A stretch of 35,464 nt of DNA from Bacteroidales bacterium (GTDB taxonomy: Bacteria; Bacteroidota; Bacteroidia; Bacteroidales; UBA1402), in NCBI GenBank assembly GCA_028709215.1, contig JAQVXI010000020.1, positions 1 to 35,464 on the forward strand, in the 5' to 3' direction. Both the position numbers and the translations under genes were made by a program. Positions 1 through 8,820 of this stretch are shown here, piece after piece. Positions within the stretch are counted from its first letter, which is position 1. Each line of letters starts with the position of its first letter. The notes under the pieces were generated by a model that had not been told where the DNA came from, did no database searches, and saw only the letters and a list, made by a program, of their open reading frames with translations.

Positions 1-2411
1 CTTCTGATTACGTGACCGGTGGTGGCACTGTCGGTTCACAAGTCTGGAAGTGGATCAATGTTTCTGAGTTTATCAATCCGACCCATCCGATTACATATTC
101 CGTTTCCGAACCAAATTCATCGGTTCTTTTTCAGGTTGGATCCAGAGAAGACGGCTTGGATATTGCTGCACTAGCCTTTGCGCAAGCCGATTTGAGTTAT
201 ACCGTTGCCAATTTGGAGTACGAACAGGCCGGAGTGGATCCGTCCTCCATCGAGGATGGATTTCCTAAATCAGCTTTTCAACAGGTTGAAACGTTTCAAA
301 ATCCGGTTCTTCCCGGTGATCATCCGGACATAACCTTATTTAAGCATGGAGACGATTTTTACGCCTGTACATCCAGCTTCCATTTTACACCTTATTGCCA
401 AATCCTTCATTCCACCGATTTGATCCATTGGCGTGTCCTTTCACGGGCCGTATCCCCAACCTGGTCGGGCTTATTGAATGATGGTCCCGGTGCAGGGATC
501 TGGCAGGGAGCTGTTACGTACTTTTACGGTTCGTGGTGGATTTATTTTTCCAATACAGCCGGTGGTGGCCAGTACGTAGCCAAAGCCAATTCTCCGGAAG
601 GCCCTTGGTCTACACCGGTAAAAGTGGCCAATGCAACGGGCTACGATAATTCCGTGTTTGTCGATGAGGATGGGACACCGTATATGTTAATGAAAAACGG
701 GAAATACATCAATCGTATTCAAGCGTTGACGACCAACGGACAATTGACTGGTACTCAGTTGAACCTGGACTGGATGAACGCCGATGGGCAATACAGCTGG
801 GCCGAAGGTCCGGTGATGTGTAAACGCAATGGATGGTACTATTACTTCATTGCAGGCAATGTGGGCGGTGGGCAATGGGTGCTGCGTAGCCGAACCTTAA
901 CCGATGCCCCTGCTGCCTGGGAAGAACTGGGTGCCTTTTTTGAGTCGGTCAGCGATCCAGAGACGGGCTTCCGCGCCCCCAATCATTTGTCTCAACCCTT
1001 TGAAATCGCGGATGGAACGTGGTGGGCTTTATCGCACAGTTACGAGTCGCTCGGATCGGACGATTGGGGTGGGCGGGGACGTCAAGGTTTGCTACATTCG
1101 GTGGTTTGGGACTTGAATGGCAAGCCCATTGGTGTCGCACCATCGTCCAAACCGCTCGTTCGTCCCAATTTGCCTTTGTCTACGACTCCCCTGCGTATGC
1201 CGCGATCGGATTCGTTTGAACGCAGTCATCGGGATGTTGTATGGCATTTTCTGAATCGCGCTGCGGCTACGAAGAGCAGCACGACGACTCGCGCCGGCTG
1301 GCTTACCTTATCGGCCTTTAACGACAGTGCACATGTGCTCCAGAAGGAAGCCGGACGCAGTTATGCACTGGTCACTCGAGTGGACGCTCGTTTGTATGCC
1401 TCCGGTCAGGAGGCCGGTTTGTACGTATGCAATGGGAATGAGTCCAGGCAAGTCAAACTCGTCCATACGTTTACCCACAAAAGTCAACTGCGGTTTTCCT
1501 ACGAGCAAACGTCGTTTGTAACGGATAATATTTGGGGGGATACGGTGTGGCTCAAGCTGGAACGCAATCAACACGCGTTGAAGGCCTATGCGAGCAAGGA
1601 TGGGATGAATTGGCAGGCCATAGGAAATAGCCTTTCTGTGGAAACGCTGGATGCTTCCCAGGATAATTACAACAGTTGGGTGGGCAACAGCATCGGATTG
1701 TTTGCCCGTAAGGTCACGGCTCATTTTGATCTCTTTCTTTATCGTGATGCCGCCTCCGGTTTGCTTTTTGATCAATCCGATCAGTTGTTTGGAATGCAAA
1801 AAGTAACCCGATCCAATGTGAAAGGGTTGTCTCCGACGAGTGATCTGGGCGGTTGGATGATGTTTGCCGGGGTTGATTTTGGTTGGAATGCGTATAGCTC
1901 TTTAAAAATGGAGTTATCCGTTGCAGCATCGGCTACTTCGGTGATTGAAATCTGGCTGGATGCCATCGAACAGCACGGAACGATGATTGCTGAAGTAGAG
2001 ATTCCGGCAGGAACGGAGACGGGTACATTAGAAACACGGATTGCTGAAATCGATTCTGTCCATGGTCAACACGATGTATATGTACGATTACGCGATTCAC
2101 AGACATCTCTGTTTTTGCATCAAATCCGATGGCTTCCACAAACGAAAACCGCCATCAACGTGGAATCCTTGCCATCAGAGACGCTTTTTGTTGGCCCCAA
2201 TCCTTCCAAGGATGCGTTTTGCATTCAGTTGAGGGGGATGAGAGCAGGCTCCATTGAGTCGTATCGGTTGTACGACGCTTCCGGGAAGCTTTTGGAAACG
2301 GGTGCGCTTCAACATGGCATGCGTTTTGGGGCGAACTTGCCGAGTGGTGTGTATGTGTTTAAGTGTCAGTTAAATAATGTTGATTTCGAGCAAAAACTGA
2401 TCAAAAGATAA
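1..2411 (+). CDS. GH43 glycoside hydrolase with CBM6-like module and T9SS sorting domain (5' partial)
   Basis: The reading frame is open to the left edge, so the N-terminus lies outside the window. The first ~75 codons look like the end of a beta-sandwich domain (motif REDGLDIAALAF). A five-bladed GH43 catalytic domain follows, with the expected acidic residues: Asp of HPDI (327-329), Asp of YDNSVFVDEDG (645-647) and Glu of WAEGP (804-806). From about 1200 to 1750 there is a concanavalin-like domain as in beta-xylosidase C-termini, then a CBM6-like module (about 1780-2150). The last ~75 residues (VGPNPSKD, LYDASGKLL, LPSGVYVFKC) are a type A T9SS sorting domain, so the enzyme is probably exported through the outer membrane and surface-attached or released. 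Likely substrate is arabinoxylan or a related pentose polymer; the exact GH43 subfamily and specificity cannot be read by eye. Confidence 0.9.
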   Translation, partial: SDYVTGGGTVGSQVWKWINVSEFINPTHPITYSVSEPNSSVLFQVGSREDGLDIAALAFAQADLSYTVANLEYEQAGVDPSSIEDGFPKSAFQQVETFQNPVLPGDHPDITLFKHGDDFYACTSSFHFTPYCQILHSTDLIHWRVLSRAVSPTWSGLLNDGPGAGIWQGAVTYFYGSWWIYFSNTAGGGQYVAKANSPEGPWSTPVKVANATGYDNSVFVDEDGTPYMLMKNGKYINRIQALTTNGQLTGTQLNLDWMNADGQYSWAEGPVMCKRNGWYYYFIAGNVGGGQWVLRSRTLTDAPAAWEELGAFFESVSDPETGFRAPNHLSQPFEIADGTWWALSHSYESLGSDDWGGRGRQGLLHSVVWDLNGKPIGVAPSSKPLVRPNLPLSTTPLRMPRSDSFERSHRDVVWHFLNRAAATKSSTTTRAGWLTLSAFNDSAHVLQKEAGRSYALVTRVDARLYASGQEAGLYVCNGNESRQVKLVHTFTHKSQLRFSYEQTSFVTDNIWGDTVWLKLERNQHALKAYASKDGMNWQAIGNSLSVETLDASQDNYNSWVGNSIGLFARKVTAHFDLFLYRDAASGLLFDQSDQLFGMQKVTRSNVKGLSPTSDLGGWMMFAGVDFGWNAYSSLKMELSVAASATSVIEIWLDAIEQHGTMIAEVEIPAGTETGTLETRIAEIDSVHGQHDVYVRLRDSQTSLFLHQIRWLPQTKTAINVESLPSETLFVGPNPSKDAFCIQLRGMRAGSIESYRLYDASGKLLETGALQHGMRFGANLPSGVYVFKCQLNNVDFEQKLIKR

Positions 2412-2432
2412 AACCTGTTTGTTCTATGTGCG

Positions 2433-2476
2433 AAAGCAAGCAAATCAATATTTTATTGAGGAGCTTGCTTTTTTTT
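2433..2476 (+). terminator. Rho-independent terminator after the GH43 gene
   Basis: AAAGCAAGC (2433-2441) pairs with GCTTGCTTT (2463-2471), with further CAAT/ATTG pairing inside the loop, and the 3' arm runs into a stretch of eight T (2469-2476). It sits 22 bases after the GH43 stop codon and separates that gene from the ABC cassette. Confidence 0.85.
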
Positions 2477-2487
2477 GTCAAATTTAT

Positions 2488-2518
2488 TTGTTGTTCTATA
2501 ATAAAAGAATTTACTTTG
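2488..2518 (+). promoter_or_regulatory. Promoter of ABC cassette 1
   Basis: TTG (2488-2490, within TTTG) and TTACTTTG (2511-2518) are separated by 20 bases. This fits the Bacteroidetes pattern TTG-N19-21-TAnnTTTG with one mismatch in the -7 box. The operator-like repeat at 2524-2544 begins 5 bases downstream and would cover the transcription start. Confidence 0.6.
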
Positions 2519-2523
2519 TGGCA

Positions 2524-2544
2524 TAGTAGTCTATAACACTAAAC
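2524..2544 (+). promoter_or_regulatory. Putative GntR operator of ABC cassette 1
   Basis: The sequence follows TAGTA(N3)TA(N2)ACACTAAAC and contains the inverted repeat TAGT-N10-ACTA. The same pattern stands on the minus strand at 13977-13997 before ABC cassette 2. In both places exactly nine bases separate it from the ATG of the ATPase gene. Each cassette encodes a GntR-family repressor, so this is the obvious candidate binding site; binding itself is inferred. Confidence 0.6.
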
Positions 2545-2553
2545 CTGATTGCC

Positions 2554-3366
2554 ATGCTCACCATCGAAAACGTGACGTTTCAATACAAAAAGAAGCGCTC
2601 CTTGTTTGAAAAATTTTCTCTCGACCTTGAGCCGGGAAGCATTGTTTGTTTATTGGGGAAGAACGGTGCCGGAAAGTCAACCCTGCTTCATTTGATTTCC
2701 GGACTGGTTGAACCCAAAGAAGGTACCATTTGTGTCAATGGGATGGATCCACTCAAGCGTGATCCCTCCTTTTTGAATCAACTGAGTCTGGTGCCGGAAG
2801 AGTTCTTTTTACCCAATTTGAGTATCCGACATTTTGTGCGCGCCCGGTCTGAATTCTACCCATCCTTTGATCGGGCAAAGATGGATGATCTGCTCCGAGA
2901 ATTTGAGTTGGATGCTTCAGCCAAGCTACATCAGTTGTCTCATGGGCAGCGTAAAAAATTTCTGATTGCCTTCACACTGGCCACCAACTGTAAGTTATTG
3001 ATTCTGGATGAACCGACCAACGGTTTGGATGTGCCGTCCAAAAGTCAGTTTCGCAAGGTTCTGGTCGGTAGCATTCGAGAAGATCAGCTGGTCATCCTTT
3101 CCACGCATCAGGTGAAGGACATCGATTCCATTGTGGATCGCATCTTGGTCATAGACCAAGGACGATTGTTGTTTAACGAAACCGTTGAATCGATCAATCG
3201 GGGTTGGTTGTTTGAGACCGTGACCAAGGTACATGATTTGCCGGATGTTTTGTATCAGGAATCGTGTCCGTATGGATACAAAGTTATTCGGCCGGTGACC
3301 GGTTCGGAAGAAACACCCATGGATCTCGAAGTATTGTTTAACGCCATCATTCATCAAGCCTTATGA
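2554..3366 (+). CDS. ABC transporter ATP-binding protein (cassette 1)
   Basis: 270-residue ABC ATPase. Walker A GKNGAGKST is at residues 35-43, the signature LSHGQRKKF at about 128, Walker B LLILDEPTNGLD at about 148 and the H-loop STHQ near 185. It is of the YtrB/CcmA-like class found beside GntR repressors of the YtrA type. Its last 4 bases overlap the permease gene (ATGA), so the two are translationally coupled and should form one cytoplasmic-membrane complex. The C-terminal ~90 residues after the H-loop are typical of this class and of unknown role. The paralogue at 13131-13967 has the same length and architecture. The substrate is unknown; family members have been linked to cell-envelope stress or antibiotic response. 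Confidence 0.9.
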   Translation: MLTIENVTFQYKKKRSLFEKFSLDLEPGSIVCLLGKNGAGKSTLLHLISGLVEPKEGTICVNGMDPLKRDPSFLNQLSLVPEEFFLPNLSIRHFVRARSEFYPSFDRAKMDDLLREFELDASAKLHQLSHGQRKKFLIAFTLATNCKLLILDEPTNGLDVPSKSQFRKVLVGSIREDQLVILSTHQVKDIDSIVDRILVIDQGRLLFNETVESINRGWLFETVTKVHDLPDVLYQESCPYGYKVIRPVTGSEETPMDLEVLFNAIIHQAL

Positions 3367-4178
3367 AAGAACATGCCTTTTTCAGCTACAAACGACTGGC
3401 TCTGTTGTTCCGCCAGCATTACATATACAAGCGTACACCGATGATGTATGCCTTGATTGCACTTTTCCTGTTTATGTATGTCGTATTGGTCTATCGAATG
3501 CGCTACAGTCCCCATCTATTTTTCCAATTGCCGGAATCCGATGGAGTCAATAACGGATATTTTGATTTCTTTTTGTTTACCCTGTTGGGTTTTGCCGCCG
3601 GAGTAGGACTCACCTTTTCGGGTTTGGGTACCAAAAGCGGACGAATGGAGTATCTGTTGATTCCGGCATCTACGTTTGAGAAGTACGTATACCCGTTGAT
3701 CAATCAGTTGATCCTAATTGTGGTTTACCTGATTGTTTTTTGGATGAGTGCACGACTGGCTGTGATGACCTATGCTTTGCTGCCCGGATTTGTTGTTGAA
3801 ACAATAAAGGGATACAACAACGAAATACGTCCTTTTGACTTTTCCATGTTTTTTGCCAGCGACTATATTTGGTTTCTTTCCATCGGTCTTTTGGTTGCAG
3901 CCTATCTGTACATCGTACCTTTGTTTTTTAAAAGATGGGCACTCATCAAGACGGTACTGAGCTTTTTCATTCTGTTGTTTGTGGTTGCCAGCCTGTTTGT
4001 ACTAAACTCGCATGTGTTTTTCGCTGAAGAGACTCGAGGATTCAACATCGAGCTTCACGTGTTTGGAGTGGGAAAAGGGTGGAACAACCTGGAGGTGTTT
4101 GCATTCAGTGCCTTAAATGTGTTGACCCTTGTTTTGTTTTGGCTTGGATATCATAAACTCAAAGAAATTCGATTATGA
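3363..4178 (+). CDS. ABC-2 type membrane permease (cassette 1)
   Basis: 271-residue integral membrane protein with about six hydrophobic segments (roughly residues 27-46, 70-90, 115-140, 165-190, 200-220, 245-265). It overlaps the ATPase and the GntR gene by 4 bases each, so it is the membrane partner of the ATPase. The motif MEYLLIPASTFEKYVYPL after the second segment recurs as MQYLLTPASSLEKYL in the permease of cassette 2, showing that the two are paralogues. The transported substrate cannot be predicted. Confidence 0.85.
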   Translation: MKEHAFFSYKRLALLFRQHYIYKRTPMMYALIALFLFMYVVLVYRMRYSPHLFFQLPESDGVNNGYFDFFLFTLLGFAAGVGLTFSGLGTKSGRMEYLLIPASTFEKYVYPLINQLILIVVYLIVFWMSARLAVMTYALLPGFVVETIKGYNNEIRPFDFSMFFASDYIWFLSIGLLVAAYLYIVPLFFKRWALIKTVLSFFILLFVVASLFVLNSHVFFAEETRGFNIELHVFGVGKGWNNLEVFAFSALNVLTLVLFWLGYHKLKEIRL

Positions 4179-4564
4179 GTATCGACTTTAAATCAACCAA
4201 GGGTATTTTTCAACAAATAGCCGATACCTTGGCACATCGCATCCTGGAAGGGCTGCTTAAGCCCGGCGATCGTGTGCCGTCTGTCCGGGATTTGGCCGAA
4301 GAGTTTGAGGTCAATCGAAATACCCTGCTTCGAACGTATGCACTCATGCAGGAAGCCGGAATCATCGAGAACCGTCGCGGGGTAGGTTTTTTTGTCACCT
4401 CCGGTGCGGTTGAACGCATCCAGATGCAGGAGCGAACGGCTTTTTTTGCCAACGATCTCCCTGAATTCATTCACAAAGTAAATCTTCTTCGACTGACATC
4501 CGACGAACTGTCCGAGTTGATGGCAGTCATTCAAAACAACGATCCTCATGAAAACAAGCAATAA
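4175..4564 (+). CDS. GntR-family (YtrA-like) repressor, cassette 1
   Basis: 129 residues. The N-terminal winged helix-turn-helix (about residues 10-75) carries the GntR signature GLLKPGDRVPSVRDLAEEF and NTLLRTYALMQEAGIIENRRGVGFFV. There is only a short C-terminal tail rather than a large effector domain, which is the YtrA subfamily pattern. It is the third gene of the cassette and probably represses its own operon through the repeat at 2524-2544. Its 3' end overlaps the next gene by 17 bases. Confidence 0.88.
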   Translation: MSIDFKSTKGIFQQIADTLAHRILEGLLKPGDRVPSVRDLAEEFEVNRNTLLRTYALMQEAGIIENRRGVGFFVTSGAVERIQMQERTAFFANDLPEFIHKVNLLRLTSDELSELMAVIQNNDPHENKQ

Positions 4565-5252
4565 AATTCTATCCGTATACATTCTTCTATTTCTTGCCGG
4601 TTTGATCTTTCTTTTTTCAAACGCAAGTTCGGTTTTTCATGCAAAGCAAATCGAGACGGAATCCATCATACGTCGACTGGATTTGGATGCTTTTTCGGTG
4701 GTGGTCGTCGAAGCGGATGTCTTGTGTACATTCGTATTCTGTGATACGACTCGGATCGAATGGCCCGAGCCGATCGATTCTGTTTCGAACGAGGTTCCTG
4801 CATGGGTTCAAAACGACACTTTGTTTATCCATTCCATCGCTTCGGATCGCCCCATGGAGTATTCCGTCCTATGTCCGTCCATCCAATCGTTGATTGCTGC
4901 AAGCAACAGTCGAGTTCGGCTGAGGAAAATGAAGGTAGGCCATTTGTCTATTCGTGCTGTTGATGCCCAAATATTTTTGGAGCATTATGAGATCTGTTCA
5001 CTGGATTCGATCGAAAAGACGCTTTCCGTGACGCTTGACGCGTCGCAAGATGCGCGGGTAGATGTACGCATTCCCATGCGCAGCATGAAGGCACAGCTTT
5101 CCGATCAGGCACACCTAATGGCCTACTTTGGAAGGCCTATTGATTCGCTGGATCTTCAATTAACCAATAAGAGTGAGGCCTACATTCAAGAAACGCCCAG
5201 GCAGATAAACCTACGTCGGGATGCATCCACCTCTGTGACCTTTCGAAGATAA
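4548..5252 (+). CDS. Membrane-anchored GIN-domain (DUF2807-like) protein
   Basis: 234 residues with one N-terminal hydrophobic segment (about residues 8-25) without a lipobox cysteine, then a beta-rich, presumably periplasmic domain. The pattern (LDAFSVVVVEADV, then repeated short strands ending near LQLTNKSEAYIQ) resembles the putative auto-transporter adhesin head GIN domain family, whose function is not established. The start overlaps the GntR gene by 17 bases, so it belongs to the ABC operon and may sense or modulate the transporter; that role is inference. Similarity is by pattern only. Confidence 0.6.
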   Translation: MKTSNKILSVYILLFLAGLIFLFSNASSVFHAKQIETESIIRRLDLDAFSVVVVEADVLCTFVFCDTTRIEWPEPIDSVSNEVPAWVQNDTLFIHSIASDRPMEYSVLCPSIQSLIAASNSRVRLRKMKVGHLSIRAVDAQIFLEHYEICSLDSIEKTLSVTLDASQDARVDVRIPMRSMKAQLSDQAHLMAYFGRPIDSLDLQLTNKSEAYIQETPRQINLRRDASTSVTFRR

Positions 5253-5256
5253 GTGA

Positions 5257-5264
5257 TATCTTTG
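5257..5264 (+). promoter_or_regulatory. -7 box of the agmatine deiminase gene
   Basis: TATCTTTG matches TAnnTTTG exactly and lies 19 bases before the ATG at 5284. No convincing TTG is seen at the -33 position. Confidence 0.5.
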
Positions 5265-5283
5265 CAGCATAAAATCAATCCGT

Positions 5284-6327
5284 ATGCAGCAACGTTCCAA
5301 CATCGTTTTTCCGGCCGAATGGCATCCCCAACAAGCCGTTCAACTAACCTGGCCACACGAAGATACCGATTGGGCCGATGATTTGGAGTCGGTACTGCCT
5401 TGTTTTGTACAGATCGCCCACGAGATTCTCAAACGAGAATCTTTGTGGGTTGTATGCCGGCGAGCGACCGATGTGCAGAATGTCTTGGATCCCCTTATCC
5501 TTCAAACGTACGGTCATCGCCTGCATTGCCTGGAATTGCCCTCAAACGATACCTGGGCACGGGATCATGCGCCCCTGACCGTGTATGAAGAGGGCATTCC
5601 GACGTTGTTGGATTTTCAATTCAACGGATGGGGGAATAAATTTGATGCCCGATTGGACAATGCCTTGAATCGTTCGATGTATACAGCGGGTTTTTTTCCA
5701 TCGAACGTTCGGTTTAGCGACCACCAATCGTTTGTACTTGAGGGTGGAAGTGTCGAGTCCGATGGTTGTGGTACGTTGCTTACCACGCGTTCCTGTCTGC
5801 TGGCGGAACAACGCAACCAGCCCTTATCGCAGGATGAAATAGAAGCCCAACTGTGTGCGTTTTTTGGAGCGAAGCGGGTTTTGTGGTTGAATCACGGCTA
5901 TTTGAGCGGGGATGATACCGACGGACATATTGATATGCTGGCACGTTTTTGTGATGAAAAAACCCTTGCGTACGTACAAGCCTTGGATGAATCGGACGAG
6001 CATACCCCCGAGCTGCTGTTGATGAAAAAAGAATTGCAGGCGTTTCGCACACTCGATGGTGATCCCTATCAGTTGATACCCCTTCCCATGGCAGAAGCCA
6101 TTGTCGAGAACGGAGAACGTCTTCCTGCCAGTTATGCCAATTTCCTGATCCTAAACGACGCCGTGTTGCTTCCTATATATGGAAGCAGCCGGGATTCGAT
6201 GGCGATATCCCAGCTGCAACAAGCGTTCCCGACACGGGAGGTGGTTGGAATCCCATGTGTTCCGTTGATCCGTCAACACGGCAGTCTACACTGCTTAACC
6301 ATGCAGTATCCCCGACTTACAGAGTAA
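5284..6327 (+). CDS. aguA: Agmatine deiminase (PPAD-type family)
   Basis: 347 residues, the normal length for agmatine deiminase, which turns agmatine into N-carbamoylputrescine and ammonia. Family motifs are present in order: WARDHAPLTV, FQFNGWGNKFD, LEGGSVESDG, DDTDGHIDMLARF with His215 and Asp217, and the catalytic Cys337 in HGSLHCLTMQ. There is no signal peptide or extra domain, so it is the cytoplasmic enzyme rather than a secreted peptidylarginine deiminase. The usual partner, N-carbamoylputrescine amidase, is not in the window. It lies between the two ABC cassettes and converges on the TolC gene, the two reading frames overlapping by 11 bases. Confidence 0.88.
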   Translation: MQQRSNIVFPAEWHPQQAVQLTWPHEDTDWADDLESVLPCFVQIAHEILKRESLWVVCRRATDVQNVLDPLILQTYGHRLHCLELPSNDTWARDHAPLTVYEEGIPTLLDFQFNGWGNKFDARLDNALNRSMYTAGFFPSNVRFSDHQSFVLEGGSVESDGCGTLLTTRSCLLAEQRNQPLSQDEIEAQLCAFFGAKRVLWLNHGYLSGDDTDGHIDMLARFCDEKTLAYVQALDESDEHTPELLLMKKELQAFRTLDGDPYQLIPLPMAEAIVENGERLPASYANFLILNDAVLLPIYGSSRDSMAISQLQQAFPTREVVGIPCVPLIRQHGSLHCLTMQYPRLTE

Positions 6328-7633
6328 GCGGAATGCCTTTGTAGAATTCCAGAATTTTTACACTGAATACATAATTGTATTTGGCTTGCAAGCTGCTGGA
6401 AAGCGCAGCGCTGTAATTGATGCGGGCTTCGTCGTATTCGTAAGCAGTGGCTCGGCCGTTGGTAAATTTTTCTTCGGCAAAACGAAAGGCTATTTCCGAC
6501 TGTTTGCGCGTTTCCTCACTGGCATGAAATTGTTCCAAAGCCGTTTTGGCATTAAACCAGGCTTGCTGTACTTCTTTGTACAGCGTTTTTTTGGCCTGTT
6601 CTACATTGAGTGCCGCCTGTTTGATGTTTATTTCACTTTGCTTGATGTTGTTGCGTGTGTCCAATCGGTTGAAGATGGGGATACTCAAGCTCAAACCAAT
6701 GGATGTACGCGCATTGATTTTCATTTGATCGGAAAAGTTCTGTGAAGTCATGTCCGGGTAATATCCGTTGGAATAACTTGCCCCCAGCGATAAACTGGGA
6801 TAGAGTGCACCCTCGGCCACTTTGCGATTTTTCTCGGCACTTTGCAGGCGGTACTCTGAGGCTCGAATCAGCGGCTTGTTTCCTACAATCTCCTGATACA
6901 TCGTGTTGGCTTCTGTAAGTCCGACTCCAATGGCATAAACATCGATGTTTGGTACAACGACATCAAACGTACTCCAATCCTCCAATTCCAAAAGTTGAGA
7001 TAAATCCAAGAGACTTAACTGCAATCGGGATGCCGCTTCGGCCTCGGACTGTTTGTTTCGAGCGTGTTGTGCTTTGACTTCATACACCTGTCCTTCTGCA
7101 ATTTTCCCCAATTCGGCCATTTGTTCAAAGCGTGTAACCTGTGTGGCACTCAACTCGACCTGCGTACGGGCAACCTGATGCAACTCTTTGTTGTACAGTA
7201 CTTGTAGGTAGGCTGAAGCCACCTGAATCGCCAGGTTTTCTCTGGCCGCTTTGAGGTCTTCCATCGACGCATGTAGGTTGAGCTCTTGTGCCTGAATGGT
7301 ATAATGCGTTTGAAGGCCGTTGAATAGGTTGAGCGAGGCTGAAATGCCGGCATTGTATGTTTGAGAGTTTCGGTTCTCGTAGACGCCGACATTGTTCATG
7401 GTTTGTCCGAAACCCAGGTTCTGAGAGGCATTGCCGTACACGCCGGGAAGTCGTTGATTCTTTGCCTGATTGAGACGTATTTGCTGCGCGTTGCTGCTTA
7501 GTTCGTTCGATTGTACACTTCGGTTGGCTTGCAACGCTTGGTCAATACAGGCCTCCAATGTCCATGCTTGTTGACCGTTTGTTTCCGTAAGGCAGAAAAA
7601 GCCGATGAGTACGATAAGATGGATTCGTTTCAT
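6317..7633 (-). CDS. TolC-family outer membrane efflux protein
   Basis: 438 residues with a signal peptide (MKRIHLIVLIGFFCLTETNG, cleavage near residue 20) and the two tandem outer membrane efflux repeats: long helical stretches such as LEACIDQALQANRSVQ near the N-terminus and SIPIFNRLDTRNNIKQSEI in the second repeat. It should form the outer membrane channel of the tripartite exporter encoded upstream (membrane fusion protein and MacB-type permeases). It is the last gene of that cluster. A TATATTTG box at 7654-7661 suggests an additional promoter of its own. Confidence 0.9.
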   Translation of the reverse strand: MKRIHLIVLIGFFCLTETNGQQAWTLEACIDQALQANRSVQSNELSSNAQQIRLNQAKNQRLPGVYGNASQNLGFGQTMNNVGVYENRNSQTYNAGISASLNLFNGLQTHYTIQAQELNLHASMEDLKAARENLAIQVASAYLQVLYNKELHQVARTQVELSATQVTRFEQMAELGKIAEGQVYEVKAQHARNKQSEAEAASRLQLSLLDLSQLLELEDWSTFDVVVPNIDVYAIGVGLTEANTMYQEIVGNKPLIRASEYRLQSAEKNRKVAEGALYPSLSLGASYSNGYYPDMTSQNFSDQMKINARTSIGLSLSIPIFNRLDTRNNIKQSEINIKQAALNVEQAKKTLYKEVQQAWFNAKTALEQFHASEETRKQSEIAFRFAEEKFTNGRATAYEYDEARINYSAALSSSLQAKYNYVFSVKILEFYKGIPLTL

Positions 7634-7653
7634 GTGGAATGAATTGTTTGCTG

Positions 7654-7661
7654 CAAATATA
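7654..7661 (-). promoter_or_regulatory. Possible internal promoter (-7 box) for the TolC gene
   Basis: Read on the minus strand this is TATATTTG, an exact TAnnTTTG match, 21 bases before the start of the TolC gene and just after the stop of the membrane fusion gene. No clear -33 TTG is seen. Confidence 0.4.
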
Positions 7662-7671
7662 ACTATAATAT

Positions 7672-8784
7672 TTAATTAATCTTAGGTTTTGTGTCTGAAA
7701 CCACCGATCCTTTCACTTTCTCTCCCAGCTTAATGCCGGAAAGGATCTCAATACGAATGCCGTCGGATAAGCCGGTTTTTATATCCCGTCGCTCAAATTG
7801 CTGAGGCGTTTCAGAGACAACAACCTCTACATACGTAGTATCGTGGCTGAATTGCAACACATGCTCCGGCAAACTGACCACATCCGTTACGTTGTTGAGT
7901 ATGATTTCTGCATTGGCACTGTAACCTGCACGAATAAAAGCGCTGTCGGGTATTTCTGCCGCCGCTTTGATTTCAAAAAGAACGGCGCCACTCTCTTCGA
8001 CACCTTTGGGTGAGATGTATTCCAGTCGTGCACGGAACTGCTGTTCGTTGAGTGCTCCAATGCTGAGTTGCAGGGGCATGCCCTCATGAAGACGTCCTAC
8101 TTCTGTTTCATCCACCTTGCCCACAAAAATCATGTCGTTCAAATTTGCAATGGTCGCAATGGTTGTACCATCGTTAAAGCTATTGCTTTGGATGACGGAA
8201 TTGCCGACTTTGACTGGGATATCCAAAATCATGCCGTCGATGGTGGATCGAATCAATGTGTTGCTTTGGGTTCCTGATTTTTGAGTAATTCCGTCTTTGG
8301 TCAAATCGTAGTTGTTTTGAGCGGTTTCAAATTCCTCGCGAGCCGATTTTAGTTGAACCGTAGACTTCTCGTATTCTTCTTTGGATATGACTTGTTTTTC
8401 ATACAATTCTTTTTGACGGTCAAAGTCGGTTTCGGCCTGTTGTAGATTGATTTTTGACAGGTTCCTTCTGGATTCGGCTGCATTTAGACTGACCATGTCG
8501 GGTATCACCTTCAACCGTGCAATCACTTCATCTTTTTTGACCATTTGACCGGCTTCTTTGTAGAGAATGTCGATGATTCCGGCAATCTGGGGTTTGATTT
8601 GAATTTCGTTGCGAGCCTCCACCTTGCCGGTTGCTACGGCTTTCTTCTCGATGTTGGCTTTTTCGGCAACCACAATTTCGTAGGTCACCTCGACCGGTCT
8701 GGATTTTTTCCACAAAAAGACAAAGGTCCACATCACAAGCGCTGCAACAGCAACAGCAAGGATCCATTTAAATACTTTTTTCAT
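7672..8784 (-). CDS. Membrane fusion protein (MacA/HlyD-like)
   Basis: 370 residues with one N-terminal membrane segment (residues 5-25), a split lipoyl-like domain (VEARNEIQIKPQIAGIIDILYKEAGQMVKKDEVIARL and later STIDGMILDIPVKVGNSV) flanking a coiled-coil hairpin (about residues 105-175), then beta-barrel and membrane-proximal domains. It is a periplasmic adaptor that would connect the MacB-type permeases to the TolC-type channel encoded next to it. The preceding permease stop lies 36 bases upstream. Confidence 0.9.
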   Translation of the reverse strand: MKKVFKWILAVAVAALVMWTFVFLWKKSRPVEVTYEIVVAEKANIEKKAVATGKVEARNEIQIKPQIAGIIDILYKEAGQMVKKDEVIARLKVIPDMVSLNAAESRRNLSKINLQQAETDFDRQKELYEKQVISKEEYEKSTVQLKSAREEFETAQNNYDLTKDGITQKSGTQSNTLIRSTIDGMILDIPVKVGNSVIQSNSFNDGTTIATIANLNDMIFVGKVDETEVGRLHEGMPLQLSIGALNEQQFRARLEYISPKGVEESGAVLFEIKAAAEIPDSAFIRAGYSANAEIILNNVTDVVSLPEHVLQFSHDTTYVEVVVSETPQQFERRDIKTGLSDGIRIEILSGIKLGEKVKGSVVSDTKPKIN

Positions 8785-8820
8785 ATACGATGTTTTAAGA
8801 TTATTCGGTGTTTTGTGATT

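Noticed and set aside
1308-1799. 163-codon minus-strand frame inside the GH43 gene
   Set aside because: Antisense to a well supported gene; no recognisable protein pattern.
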